A DNA stretch of 55,125 bases from Deltaproteobacteria bacterium (GTDB lineage: Bacteria; Myxococcota_A; UBA9160; SMWR01), in the NCBI GenBank assembly GCA_019310965.1, contig JAFDDG010000016.1:1-55125 (forward strand), read 5' to 3'. A program made the position numbers and the translations under genes. The notes beneath the pieces were generated by a model, which searched no databases, was not told where the DNA came from, and saw only the letters and a program-made list of their open reading frames with translations. Below are positions 23,290 through 34,703 of the stretch, piece after piece; position 1 is the first letter of the stretch; each line of letters starts with the position of its first letter.

Positions 23290-25695
23290 TCAGCCAATGC
23301 CGGCGAGTTCGAGGCGCTCGCCCCAACGCGCCGCCACGAGGCGCCGCAGCGCAGCGTCGCGCTCGAGCCCCGGGTCAGCGCGCAGCGTCGCCAACGCGGC
23401 CTCGCGAGCGCGGGCCACCCAGCGCGCGTCGCGCACCAGATCCGCGAGCTTCAGATCGAGGAGCCTTCCGTGCTGGCGCGTGCCCAGGAACTCCCCCGGC
23501 CCGCGAATCGCGAGGTCCGCCTCCGCGATCTCGAAGCCATCCGTGGTGCGCAGAAGCGCCGCGAGCCGCGCCTCGCTGTCCTCCGTCACCCCGCGCGCCA
23601 TCAGCACGCAGGTGCCCGGCCGCTCGCCCCGCCCCACCCGCCCGCGCAGCTGATGCAGCTGCGCCAGGCCGAAGCGCTCGGCGTGTTCGATCACCACGAG
23701 GGTCGCGTTCGACACGTCGAGGCCCACCTCGATCACGGTGGTGGAGACGAGCACCTGGATCTCGCCCGCCACGAAGCGCTGCATCACATCGGCTCGCTCC
23801 GCCGCATCGAGGCGCCCGTGCACCAGCCCGATCTCGACATCGGGGAACGCCCGGCGCAGCCGTTCGAGCGAATCCGTCGCGGCGCGCAGGTCGACCTTCT
23901 CGGACTCCTCGACCAGCGGATACACCACGTAGGCCTGCTCGCCGCGATCCACCGCGGCGCGCAGCAGATCCACCACCCGCTGCCCCTCGCCGGGGCGCAT
24001 CAGCAACGTCTCCACCGGCGTGCGGCCGGGCGGCAACTCGTCGAGCACCGTGAGGTCGAGGTCGCCGTAGACCGTGAGCGAGAGTGTGCGCGGAATCGGC
24101 GTAGCGGTCATCACCAACACGTGGGGAGCGAGGCCGTCGCCACCCTTGCCGACCAGCGCCGCTCGCTGTCGCACCCCGAAGCGGTGCTGCTCGTCCACCA
24201 CCACGAAGGCGAGGCGGCGAAACGCGACACTCTCCTGCAGCAACGCGTGGGTGCCGACCACCCAATCGATTTCGCCGGCCGCGAGCTGGGCGCGCACGGC
24301 CTCCGCCTCGGCTCTCGCCAGGGACGCTGTCAAGAGAGCGATGCGTGGCGCGGCATCACCCCACGCCGCTGCCAGCGACTGGAGTGTGCGGCAGTGCTGC
24401 TCCGCCAGGAGCTCCGTCGGCGCCATCAAGGCGCTCTGGCAACCGGCGCGGGTCACCGCCAGCGCGGCGAGAAATGCCACGACCGTCTTGCCGCTGCCGA
24501 CATCGCCCTCCAGCAGGCGATTCATCGGATGCGGGCGCGCAAGATCGGCACGGATCTCCACCACCGCGCGCTCCTGTGCCCCGGTCAAGGCGAAGGGCAG
24601 CCGCTTCGTCACATCGTCCTCGACGCCGCAGGGCGCTTCGATCGCGATGCCCGGCTCGCGCCCCTGCTCCGCGCGGCGCAGGGCGAGGCCCACCTCGAGG
24701 GGGTAGAGCTCCTCGAGCACCAGTCGCGCGCGGGCTGGATGGCGCCCCTCGTACAGGGCCGTCAGATCCGCGTCGACCTCTGGCCGGTGCAACGCACGCA
24801 GCGCTTCCGCGGGCTCTGGCAATCCGGCGTCGCGCTTCGCATCCGCAGGGAAGACCCCAGCCACCAGATCCGCGTACTGCGTCACCGCCTGCCCCACCGC
24901 ACGCCGCAGCGTGCGCGGGTTCAGGCCTTCCGGTGTCGGGTACTCGGGCACGACGCTGAGCAAGCCCGTCACATCCGCCGGCTGCGCGTCCTCGGGTCCG
25001 GCCAGCAGCTCGACTTCCGGATGCACGATCTCCTTGGAGAAGCGGTAGCGCTTGACGTCGCCGGTGACGAGAAGCCACGCGTCCTTCTGGATCTGCTTCG
25101 CCAGCGACTCGCCACCCCGGAACCACTTGAGGGTGACGCTGCCACTGGCGTCGCCCACCGCCGCCTCGAACGAGCGCCGGAAGGAACGGCCGCGGCGCGT
25201 CACGAAGTCGGCCACCAGCACCTGCGCCACGAAGGTCGCCTTGCTGCCCACCTCCAGCTCACCCACGCTCTTGAGCGAGCGCCGGTCGTCCCAGCGCACC
25301 GGCAGGTGGAAGAGCAGATCGCTGATGCTGGCCAGACCGCGGCGCAGCAGCGCCTGGGCGGTCTTGGGCCCGACGCCCTTCAGGTGCTCCGGCCCACGCG
25401 CCAGCGCAGCCTCGGCCCAGGCGGGCTCGGCCAGCGGGCACAGCGTCCCGAGCGCCGTCTCGACGGCCTTGCGCAAGGCTTGTGCATCGAGCTCGGCTTC
25501 GAACTCCTCGGCGACGCGCGTGAGCACCTTCACCACGTCGGCGGGCAGCGCCAATGCGGATGCCGAGCGCGCGGCGCCGGAGACGCTCGCCGGCAGGTCG
25601 CGCACGCGTGCCAGGCGGGCGAAGTCGTCGGCTGCGGCGAACTCGAGGGGCCGAAGTACGGCCTCGAGCGCGCGCTGGAAGGGGCTCTCGGGCAT
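23290..25695 (-). CDS. recG: ATP-dependent DNA helicase RecG
   Basis: Branched-DNA helicase that rewinds and regresses stalled forks. The 801 residues hold an N-terminal region with a helix-hairpin-helix (L-K-G-V-G-P-K-T-A-Q-A-L-L), a wedge/OB domain (about 140-240), and two helicase lobes: Walker A L-E-G-D-V-G-S-G-K-T-V-V-A, the RecG-type box D-E-Q-H-R-F-G-V-R-Q-R, T-A-T-P-I-P-R-T-L, and the motif VI area Q-L-R-G-R-V-G-R-G. About 100 residues longer at the N-terminus than E. coli RecG, as in many GC-rich genomes. It is the first gene after the pyr operon on this strand, after a 148-bp gap containing two 16-bp direct repeats. Confidence 0.97.
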   Translation of the reverse strand: MPESPFQRALEAVLRPLEFAAADDFARLARVRDLPASVSGAARSASALALPADVVKVLTRVAEEFEAELDAQALRKAVETALGTLCPLAEPAWAEAALARGPEHLKGVGPKTAQALLRRGLASISDLLFHLPVRWDDRRSLKSVGELEVGSKATFVAQVLVADFVTRRGRSFRRSFEAAVGDASGSVTLKWFRGGESLAKQIQKDAWLLVTGDVKRYRFSKEIVHPEVELLAGPEDAQPADVTGLLSVVPEYPTPEGLNPRTLRRAVGQAVTQYADLVAGVFPADAKRDAGLPEPAEALRALHRPEVDADLTALYEGRHPARARLVLEELYPLEVGLALRRAEQGREPGIAIEAPCGVEDDVTKRLPFALTGAQERAVVEIRADLARPHPMNRLLEGDVGSGKTVVAFLAALAVTRAGCQSALMAPTELLAEQHCRTLQSLAAAWGDAAPRIALLTASLARAEAEAVRAQLAAGEIDWVVGTHALLQESVAFRRLAFVVVDEQHRFGVRQRAALVGKGGDGLAPHVLVMTATPIPRTLSLTVYGDLDLTVLDELPPGRTPVETLLMRPGEGQRVVDLLRAAVDRGEQAYVVYPLVEESEKVDLRAATDSLERLRRAFPDVEIGLVHGRLDAAERADVMQRFVAGEIQVLVSTTVIEVGLDVSNATLVVIEHAERFGLAQLHQLRGRVGRGERPGTCVLMARGVTEDSEARLAALLRTTDGFEIAEADLAIRGPGEFLGTRQHGRLLDLKLADLVRDARWVARAREAALATLRADPGLERDAALRRLVAARWGERLELAGIG

Positions 25696-25723
25696 GACCC
25701 GTGAGGGTAGCCGCCACCACGCC

Positions 25724-25757
25724 AGGTTGTGGCTCCCAGCTAGGTTGTGGCTCCCAG
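25724..25757. repeat. Two 16-bp direct repeats upstream of recG
   Basis: The sequence AGGTTGTGGCTCCCAG occurs at 25724-25739 and again at 25742-25757, a period of 18 bp. It lies between carB and recG, 30-60 bp upstream of the recG ATG. It could be a tandem regulatory site or a small duplication. Confidence 0.5.
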
Positions 25758-25843
25758 AAGGGCCGCCGGTGGGCAGCTCTCAGCCGGGACGCGCCACGCT
25801 CTGAGACATGCCTCGGCTGCGACCCGCCTCCGTGGCGCGCCGC

Positions 25844-29056
<3,213 letters not shown>

Positions 29057-29058
29057 GG

Positions 29059-30255
29059 CTAGGCGACCTCACCCGCGGCGACGTCGACTCCGGTCACCGC
29101 CTCACCGGCGTGATGGCGTTCGACCAGCGTGCGAAACCGCCGGAAGAAATAGGCCGCGTCGTGGGGCCCCGGAGAAGCTTCCGGGTGGTACTGCACCGAG
29201 AAGAGTGGGCGCAGGCGGTGGGCCAGGCCCTCGACCGTGTTGTCGTTGAGGTTCACGTGGGTGACGTCGACAGGCTCCCCGGCCGCCTCGAGCGATTCGG
29301 CATCCACCGCGTAGCCGTGGTTCTCGGCGCAGATGGCCACCTTGCCGGTCTTGCGGTCCTGGCCCGGCTGGTTGCCACCGTGGTGACCGAACTTGAGCTT
29401 GCGGGTGCGCCCGCCGAGAGACAGCGCCAGGATCTGGTGCCCGAGGCAGATGCCGAAGACGGGCAGCCGCTCGGCCAGCTCGCGCACCGCCTCGAAGATG
29501 CTGGGCGCCACGCCGGCGGGATCACCCGGCCCGTTCGAGAGAAAGATGCCGTGGGGCTCGAAGGCCAGGGCCTCCGCCGCCGGAGTGCGCGCCGGCACCA
29601 CCGTCACCTCGAAGCCGTGCTCCACCAGTCGCCGCAGGATGTTGCGTTTGATGCCGAAGTCGTAGGCCACCAGCCGAAGCTGCGGCGTCGGCACCTGCGG
29701 ACGCGGGCACTGCCCAGCGACGCCCGGCCAGCGCCCCTCACTCCAGCTGTAGGGCTCGCTGCAGCTCACCTCGGAAGCCAGATCGCGACCATCGAGGCCG
29801 GGCGCGCGGCGCGCCCGCTCGACGAGAGCGGCCGCATCTTGTTGGGCGGGATCCGTCGAGATGGCGCCCAGCTGAAAACCCTCGTCGCGAATGCGCCGCA
29901 CCAGCGCGCGCGTGTCGATCTCCGCCAACCCCGGCACACCGTGGCGCTCGAGGTAGGCACCGAGCGACTCCTGCGCGCGCCAGTTGCTCGGGACATCCAG
30001 GTGCTCGCGCACGATGAAACCCGAGAGAAAAGGGCGCGACGACTCCTCGTCCGCCGAGTTCACCCCGACGTTGCCGATCTGCGTGTAGGTCATCGTGACC
30101 AGCTGGCCCGCGTAGGACGGGTCGGTCAGGATCTCCTGATAGCCGGTCATGCTCGTGTTGAAGCAGACCTCGCCAACATCGACCGTGCGCGCACCGAAGC
30201 CAATGCCGCGGAAGACCGTGCCATCGGCGAGCGCCAGCAGTGCGGGTGAGCTCAC
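29059..30255 (-). CDS. carA: Carbamoyl-phosphate synthase, small (glutaminase) subunit
   Basis: Class I glutamine amidotransferase subunit that hydrolyses glutamine for CarB. In 398 residues the N-terminal CarA domain ([13 protein letters not shown]) is followed by the glutaminase domain with the nucleophile Cys270 in F-G-I-C-L-G-H-Q and His357/Glu359 in Q-Y-H-P-E-A. The GTG at 30255 overlaps the pyrC stop (GTGA) and gives the family length; the frame remains open for 82 codons upstream, but only as an antisense shadow. Co-translated with carB. Confidence 0.97.
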   Translation of the reverse strand: MSSPALLALADGTVFRGIGFGARTVDVGEVCFNTSMTGYQEILTDPSYAGQLVTMTYTQIGNVGVNSADEESSRPFLSGFIVREHLDVPSNWRAQESLGAYLERHGVPGLAEIDTRALVRRIRDEGFQLGAISTDPAQQDAAALVERARRAPGLDGRDLASEVSCSEPYSWSEGRWPGVAGQCPRPQVPTPQLRLVAYDFGIKRNILRRLVEHGFEVTVVPARTPAAEALAFEPHGIFLSNGPGDPAGVAPSIFEAVRELAERLPVFGICLGHQILALSLGGRTRKLKFGHHGGNQPGQDRKTGKVAICAENHGYAVDAESLEAAGEPVDVTHVNLNDNTVEGLAHRLRPLFSVQYHPEASPGPHDAAYFFRRFRTLVERHHAGEAVTGVDVAAGEVA

Positions 30256-31547
30256 GGCGCCAACACCCCGCGATCGACGTGAAACACGAGCTTGCCCTCG
30301 ACGAAGGTCGCGGTGACTCGCCCGGTGAGCTCCTGCCCGGCCCACGGCGAATTGCGACTCTTCGAATGACCCTTGGCCGTGTCGTAGACCCAGCGCTTCT
30401 CCGGATCGATCACGACCACGTCCGCCGGCTCCCCGGGCACCAGGCTTCCACCGGGCCTGCGCAAGATGCGGGCCGGGTTGAGCGAGAGCCGCCGCACCCA
30501 CTCCAGCGGCGAGAGCTCGGCCCGGCGCACGAGATCCAGGCTGACGGCCGCCGCCGTCTCGAAACCGAGCATGCCGTGTGGCGCCTCGGTGAACTGCTGC
30601 TCCTTCTCGTGCTGGGCATGGGGCGCGTGGTCCGTGGCGATGGCGTCGATGCTGCCATCCACGAGCCCCGCGCGGCAGGCTGCCACATCGGCAGCGCTGC
30701 GCAGCGGCGGCGCCACCTTGGTGCTGGTGTCGTAGCCGAGAGCGGCCTCGTCGGTGAGCGTGAGGTGGTGGGGCGTCACCTCGGCGGTGACGCTGATGCC
30801 GCGCTCCCTGGCCCGGCGCACCTCTTCGACACCACCGGCCGTCGAGACGTGCGCCACGTGGAGTCTCGCTCCCGTGAGCTCGGCGAGCTTGATGTCGCGG
30901 CTCACGTGCACCTCTTCGGCGATGGCCGGATTGCCGGGCAGCCCCAGCCTGGTCGAGATCGCGCCCTCGTTCAGCACGCCATCGCCCACCAGGGTGCGGT
31001 CCTCGCAGTGCACGATGATCGGCACGTCCACCAGCCGCGAGTACTCGAGCACGCGGCGCATGACACCGCTGTCCATGATCGTCCTGCCATCGTCACTGAA
31101 GGCCACGGCCCCGGCGTTGAGCAGCGCCGACATCTCGGTCATGACCTTGCCCTCGAGACCCTTGGTGGCCGCCGCCACCGGATACACCCGGGCCGGCGAA
31201 TCGTTGCGCGCGCGGTCGAGGATGAAGTCCGTGGTCGCCGGGTCGTCGTTCACGGGATCGGTGTTGGCCATGCAGGCGACGGTGGTGAACCCGCCCGCCA
31301 CGGCCGCGCGACCGCCAGAGGCGATGTCTTCCTTGTACTCCTGCCCGGGCTCGCGCAGGTGGCAGTGCAGGTCGACGAAGCCCGGCGCCACCCACTGGCC
31401 CTCGGCGTCGAAGATCTCGGCGCCCCGCCCATCCAGCTCGGCGCCCACGGCCTCGATGCGGCCGTCCACACACAGCACGTCGGCGATCTCGTCTCGCTCG
31501 GAAGCCGGATCGAGCACCCGGCCTCCGCGAATCAATAGGCGACTCAA
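30252..31547 (-). CDS. pyrC: Dihydroorotase, type I
   Basis: Zinc amidohydrolase that closes carbamoyl aspartate to dihydroorotate. The 431 residues fit the type I class usually placed next to pyrB. The metal motif H-C-H-L-R-E-P-G is at 61-68; the later ligands lie in H-V-S-T-A-G-G and A-T-D-H-A-P-H. The start is TTG at 31547, overlapping the pyrB stop (TTGA); no ATG or GTG fits the family N-terminus ([12 protein letters not shown]). The catalytic residues are all present, so it is not a PyrC' pseudoenzyme. Confidence 0.96.
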   Translation of the reverse strand: MSRLLIRGGRVLDPASERDEIADVLCVDGRIEAVGAELDGRGAEIFDAEGQWVAPGFVDLHCHLREPGQEYKEDIASGGRAAVAGGFTTVACMANTDPVNDDPATTDFILDRARNDSPARVYPVAAATKGLEGKVMTEMSALLNAGAVAFSDDGRTIMDSGVMRRVLEYSRLVDVPIIVHCEDRTLVGDGVLNEGAISTRLGLPGNPAIAEEVHVSRDIKLAELTGARLHVAHVSTAGGVEEVRRARERGISVTAEVTPHHLTLTDEAALGYDTSTKVAPPLRSAADVAACRAGLVDGSIDAIATDHAPHAQHEKEQQFTEAPHGMLGFETAAAVSLDLVRRAELSPLEWVRRLSLNPARILRRPGGSLVPGEPADVVVIDPEKRWVYDTAKGHSKSRNSPWAGQELTGRVTATFVEGKLVFHVDRGVLAP

Positions 31548-32491
31548 GGGCGCGTCTCCTCCGCTGCCGCGCGGCCGCGCTGGCGGCCGGCGAAGAGGTA
31601 GAGCACCGCCATGCGAATCGCGACACCATTGCGCACCTGGTCGAGGATCACGCTGGAGCGGTCGTCCGTGAGCTCGTGGCTGAGCTCAACGCCGCGATTC
31701 ACCGGACCCGGGTGCATGACGATGGCATCGTCCTTGGCGAAGCGCAGCCGCGCGCGGTCGAGGCCGAAGGTGGCGGAGTACTCGCGCACACTGGGGAACC
31801 ACGAGCCCACCAGGCGCTCGTTCTGGATACGCAGGGCCATCACCACGTCGGCGCCTTCGAGAGCCTCGCGCAGCGATGTGTAGGCCTTGACCCCGAGCGT
31901 CTCCACGTCGGCGGGGATCATGGTCGGCGGCGCGGCCACGCGCACCTCGGCGCCCATTCTGCGGAAGCCGTAGATATTCGAACGAGCCACCCGGGAATGG
32001 GCGATGTCGCCGACGATCGTCACGGTCAGGCCATCGATGCGGCCCTTCTCCTGCTGCACCGTCAGCATGTCGAGAAGCGCCTGCGTCGGGTGCTCGTGGG
32101 CGCCGTCGCCAGCGTTGATCACCGGCGCGCTCAGCACGTCGGCGATGCACTTCGGCACGCCGGCGACGCTGTGGCGCACGATCACGCAGTCCGGATCCAT
32201 TGCGTCGAGCGTGCGCGCGGTGTCGAGAATGCTCTCCGACTTCTTCAGGCTCGACGACGAGGGTGAGAAGTTGACCACATCGGCCGAGAGCCGTTTGCCC
32301 GCGATCTCGAAGCTCGCCCGGGTGCGGGTCGAGGCCTCGAAGAAGAGATTCACGACGGTGCGACCGCGCAGAGTGGGCACCTTCTTGACGTCGCGCTCGC
32401 CCACCTCACGCATGTGGTTGGCCGTTTCGAGGATCCGCTCGATGTCCGCGCGTTCGAGGTCCTCCATGCCCAGCAGGTCCCGATGCTTCAT
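31544..32491 (-). CDS. pyrB: Aspartate carbamoyltransferase, catalytic chain
   Basis: Transfers the carbamoyl group to aspartate, the committed step of pyrimidine synthesis. In 315 residues the carbamoyl-phosphate motif F-E-A-S-T-R-T-R-A-S-F lies at 51-61, H-P-T-Q-A-L-L-D follows mid-protein, and H-P-G-P-V-N-R-G-V-E lies near the end. No pyrI regulatory chain is adjacent, as in organisms with PyrR control. The ATG at 32491 overlaps the pyrR stop (ATGA). The C-terminal extension ([14 protein letters not shown]) is not part of the conserved fold. Confidence 0.97.
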   Translation of the reverse strand: MKHRDLLGMEDLERADIERILETANHMREVGERDVKKVPTLRGRTVVNLFFEASTRTRASFEIAGKRLSADVVNFSPSSSSLKKSESILDTARTLDAMDPDCVIVRHSVAGVPKCIADVLSAPVINAGDGAHEHPTQALLDMLTVQQEKGRIDGLTVTIVGDIAHSRVARSNIYGFRRMGAEVRVAAPPTMIPADVETLGVKAYTSLREALEGADVVMALRIQNERLVGSWFPSVREYSATFGLDRARLRFAKDDAIVMHPGPVNRGVELSHELTDDRSSVILDQVRNGVAIRMAVLYLFAGRQRGRAAAEETRP

Positions 32492-33090
32492 GCGGCGACT
32501 CCCTCCGCCACGAGCACCACCTCGAACGGCGGCTCGAGCACTCCATTCGCACCACACAGGCGCACGTTCTCGCCGGTCCGGGTCGGTACATTCTTGCCCA
32601 CGTAGTCGAGCTTGATCGGCAGCTCGCGGTGGCCGCGGTCGATGAGACCCACCACCTGCACCGCGCGCGGACGACCGAAATCCATCAGCGCATCCATGGC
32701 GGCGCGAATCGTGCGACCGGTCTTGACCACGTCGTCCACCAGCACCACACAGCGGTCGTCGACGGCCGACGGCATTTCGGTATGGCGCAGCGCAGGGCGC
32801 TCGCCCGAGATCATCAGGTCGTCGCGATACAGCGTCGTATCGAGCACGCCTACCGCGACGTCGACGTCCGCGACATCCCTCAGATTGGCGGCGAGGATGC
32901 GCGCCAGCGGCACGCCACCGTTCGGAATCGCGACCAAGAAGAGGCTCTCGGGCTCTTCGTTGCGCTCGACGATCTCGTGGGCGATGCGCATCAGCGCACG
33001 GCGAATTCCCCTATCGTCGAGGACCGGTCGTGAAGCCGTGGGCTGGAAACCCGGCTCAGCCGAGCCGGCAGGGGGGTCTTCTTGGCGCAC
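32488..33090 (-). CDS. pyrR: PyrR bifunctional pyr regulator / uracil phosphoribosyltransferase
   Basis: Type I phosphoribosyltransferase-fold RNA-binding regulator. From the GTG at 33090 it has 200 residues; the PRPP loop V-V-L-V-D-D-V-V-K-T-G-R-T is at 115-127 and the conserved start D-D-R-G-I-R-R-A-L-M-R-I-A-H-E-I at 25-40. PyrR binds pyr mRNA when UMP is high. GGAGAAGG precedes this GTG at a distance of seven bases; another GTG at 33168 would add 26 residues absent from most PyrR. A PyrR-binding-loop-like hairpin overlaps the chosen ribosome binding site. First gene of the five-gene operon, so autoregulation would control the whole pathway. Confidence 0.93.
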   Translation of the reverse strand: MRQEDPPAGSAEPGFQPTASRPVLDDRGIRRALMRIAHEIVERNEEPESLFLVAIPNGGVPLARILAANLRDVADVDVAVGVLDTTLYRDDLMISGERPALRHTEMPSAVDDRCVVLVDDVVKTGRTIRAAMDALMDFGRPRAVQVVGLIDRGHRELPIKLDYVGKNVPTRTGENVRLCGANGVLEPPFEVVLVAEGVAA

Positions 33091-33097
33091 GCGCCGC

Positions 33098-33120
33098 CCT
33101 TCTCCGCCTCGCGGGACGGA
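33098..33120 (-). promoter_or_regulatory. PyrR-binding-loop-like hairpin over the pyrR ribosome binding site
   Basis: On the minus strand CGUCCCGCGAGGCG (33117-33104, counting the flanking C) fits the PyrR consensus ARUCCNGNGAGGYU at 12 of 14 positions. It forms the loop of a hairpin with arms UCCG and CGGA. The 3' arm runs into GGAGAAGG, the Shine-Dalgarno of the pyrR GTG at 33090. PyrR binding would therefore be expected to block translation. A TTTAAT at 33126-33121 looks like a -10 box but would place the transcript start inside the hairpin, so the true promoter is probably further upstream. Confidence 0.6.
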
Positions 33121-33181
33121 ATTAAAAGGTCGATCAGCAGGATACCCGGGAGGGGCCGAGTACGCCACGCGCTAGGATCCG

Positions 33182-33236
33182 CCTCCAGACACCACCCCGG
33201 GTCGTCCGGGCTGGAGGGCGGCGGCCTGCCGCCGCC
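33182..33236. promoter_or_regulatory. Two adjacent inverted repeats in the pyrR / secreted-protein divergent region
   Basis: The first (33182-33217) pairs CCTCCAG with CTGGAGG and has an inner CCCGG/CCGGG stem. The second (33217-33236) is GGCGGCGGC-CT-GCCGCCGCC, a perfect 9-bp inverted repeat. They lie 40-100 bp upstream of the plus-strand ATG at 33279 and could be operators or RNA hairpins in its leader. I see no clear promoter elements around them. Confidence 0.4.
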
Positions 33237-33278
33237 ACTCAGCTCGAGCGCCGCCCCACTTCCAGGAGAGAACGAAGC

Positions 33279-33722
33279 ATGCGTCTAGTTCGAAGCACTC
33301 TGGCCGCCCTCTTCATCGCCCAGACCCTTCTGCTCGTGCAGGGCGCCTCGGCCGACGATCCCGAGGAGGCGCCCTTCATCACCGAAGCCTATTACCGCGT
33401 GAAGTGGGGCCACTTCGACGAGTTCATGGAGCTTTTCAAGAAGAACCACTACCCGATCCTGGAGAAGATGCAGAAGCTCGGGCACATCGAATCCATGTCC
33501 GCGGCCTTTCCGCTGAATCACGCCAGCGAGGAATCGCGCTGGGACTTCCGCATGACGATCGTGATCCCCGACAGCCAGGCATTCGCGCGCGCGCTCGACG
33601 GCGTATCAAAGGAGCTCTACCCCGACCAGGACAAGCTGAAACGAGACGAACGCCATCGCTTCAGCCTACTGACGGCCCATACCGACATCGTCGTACGGAT
33701 GGACGATCTCTCGACCTGGTAG
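33279..33722 (+). CDS. Small secreted protein of unknown function
   Basis: A 147-residue protein with a typical signal peptide (M-R-L-V-R-S-T-L-A-A-L-F-I-A-Q-T-L-L-L-V, cleavage near A-S-A-D). The mature part of about 120 residues starts I-T-E-A-Y-Y-R-V-K-W-G-H-F-D-E-F-M-E-L-F-K-K-N-H-Y-P-I and recalls ferredoxin-like (dimeric alpha/beta barrel) domains with the Y-x-V-K-x-G ... F-x-x-x-Y pattern. No cysteines or catalytic motif are seen. The ATG is supported by AGGAGAG about eight bases upstream. It is monocistronic; the inverted-repeat element beginning at 33773 could serve as its terminator. Confidence 0.75.
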   Translation: MRLVRSTLAALFIAQTLLLVQGASADDPEEAPFITEAYYRVKWGHFDEFMELFKKNHYPILEKMQKLGHIESMSAAFPLNHASEESRWDFRMTIVIPDSQAFARALDGVSKELYPDQDKLKRDERHRFSLLTAHTDIVVRMDDLSTW

Positions 33723-33772
33723 CGGACTGCTGGAATAGCTCGTTGTGCGTTGCCCAGGCCGGGGGCGAAGGC

Positions 33773-33860
33773 GGGGACGGTGTTGCTTTCTTGCTTTTTC
33801 CCAGGAAATCGGCTGCGCGCTCGGCTCGCCTCGAAAAAGCAAGAAATCAACACCGTCCCC
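33773..33860. repeat. 88-bp inverted-repeat element (MITE/REP-like or bidirectional terminator)
   Basis: Two 27-bp arms (33773-33799 and 33834-33860) are inverted copies with a single mismatch; each starts GGGGACGGTGTTG at its outer end and has TTTTT/AAAAA at its inner end. They enclose 34 bp. Its inner U-runs and the convergent genes on both sides would also suit a bidirectional terminator. The right arm forms the last four codons and stop of the minus-strand redoxin gene, suggesting insertion into its 3' end. Confidence 0.6.
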
Positions 33861-34602
33861 CGAGGCTCACTTCGATCGCCTCGAGCACCCGCGCGGGATC
33901 CGAGCGCACCTGGTAGTCCGTCGATTGATCGATCCAGCGCAGGATGCCGCCGGCATCGACCAGGAAGGTCGTCGGAATCGGCATCGGCCGGATGCCGCCG
34001 GGTGCGACATTCGTCTGGTTGCGCAGATTGAAGCGGTCGGTCACAGCAAGGTCGACGTCCGAGAGCATGGACGCCCGAACGCCATGCTTGCCGCGACCCT
34101 TGCGAATTTCCTCCGGCGTGTCGGTCGAGAGCGTCACAATCTGGACGCCGCGCGCATCGAGCTCGGGCCGGAGCTCCTCCCATCGCCGCAACTCGGCGAC
34201 ACAGTAGGGTCACCAGTGCCCGCGGAAGAACTTGAGCAGGTACGGCTTGCCCGAGAGGCTCGAAGACGTGAAGACCTCACCGGAATCGGCCGGCGCGCTG
34301 AACTCGAGCATGGCGTCACCGACGGCGACCGCCGGGGTGCGCTCCTCCTGGCCGGAAAGCGCGCCCAGCCCGAGCAAGACGCCGCCGAGCAGCATGCCCA
34401 GCGCGGCGCCGCCCCCGCCCAGCCAGCCCGGCGCGTGAAACCACGCGGCGAAGCCGAGTGCCAGCGCCACGCCCCAGGCCATGAAGAAGCGCGTGCGGTC
34501 GTGCGGCAGGCTCACGGCCTGTATGCCCCGCCACCAGAATCCCGCCGCGACCCCGGCGACCAGAAACGATGCGATGCCCAACAGCGTGCCCACGGGAGGC
34601 AT
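33847..34602 (-). CDS. Membrane-anchored AhpC/TSA-type redoxin, probable selenoprotein (UGA at 34212-34210)
   Basis: Read with the in-frame TGA as selenocysteine this is one 251-residue protein. Residues 1-85 hold about three hydrophobic helices; a redoxin domain follows: S-G-K-P-Y-L-L-K-F-F-R-G-H-W-U131-P-Y-C134-V-A-E-L. The family normally has C-P-Y-C here, so the UGA replaces exactly the first active-site Cys. The thioredoxin fold continues in the same frame (V-Q-I-V-T-L-S-T-D-T-P-E-E-I and I-P-T-T-F-L-V-D-A-G-G). A SECIS-like hairpin lies at 34199-34183. Probable role: thiol or peroxide reduction; because the number of helices is uncertain, the side of the membrane is not settled. Without recoding it would be two fragments. 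The last residues G-G-R-C lie in the inverted-repeat element. Confidence 0.82.
34183..34199 (-). other. Bacterial SECIS-like hairpin
   Basis: Ten nt after the UGA the mRNA forms a perfect 6-bp stem UCGCCG/CGGCGA (34199-34194 with 34188-34183) around the 5-nt loop AGUUG. The loop starts 16 nt after the UGA and has G at its second position. These match the general bacterial SECIS model: apical loop 16-37 nt after UGA, a G in the first two loop positions, stem of at least 4 bp. SelB would bind here. Confidence 0.7.
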
Positions 34603-34703
34603 GATAGCCCGTGTCTCAGGCCCTATGGGCAGGAGATGAGAAGCGCGCTTCGCGCGAGCAGGAGCCGCAGGCGAAAGCGAGGCCCCGACGACCTCGCGAG
34701 CGA

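Noticed and set aside
33121..33126. TTTAAT as the -10 box of the pyrR promoter
   Set aside because: It would start the RNA inside the PyrR-loop hairpin, and there is no matching -35; it is mentioned only as an alternative.
33847..34191. The C-terminal redoxin part as an independent short peroxiredoxin gene starting with M-R-R-W-E-E-L
   Set aside because: It would lack the whole active site and has no ribosome binding site; it is in the same frame as the upstream part and separated only by the TGA, so a single recoded gene is the better reading.
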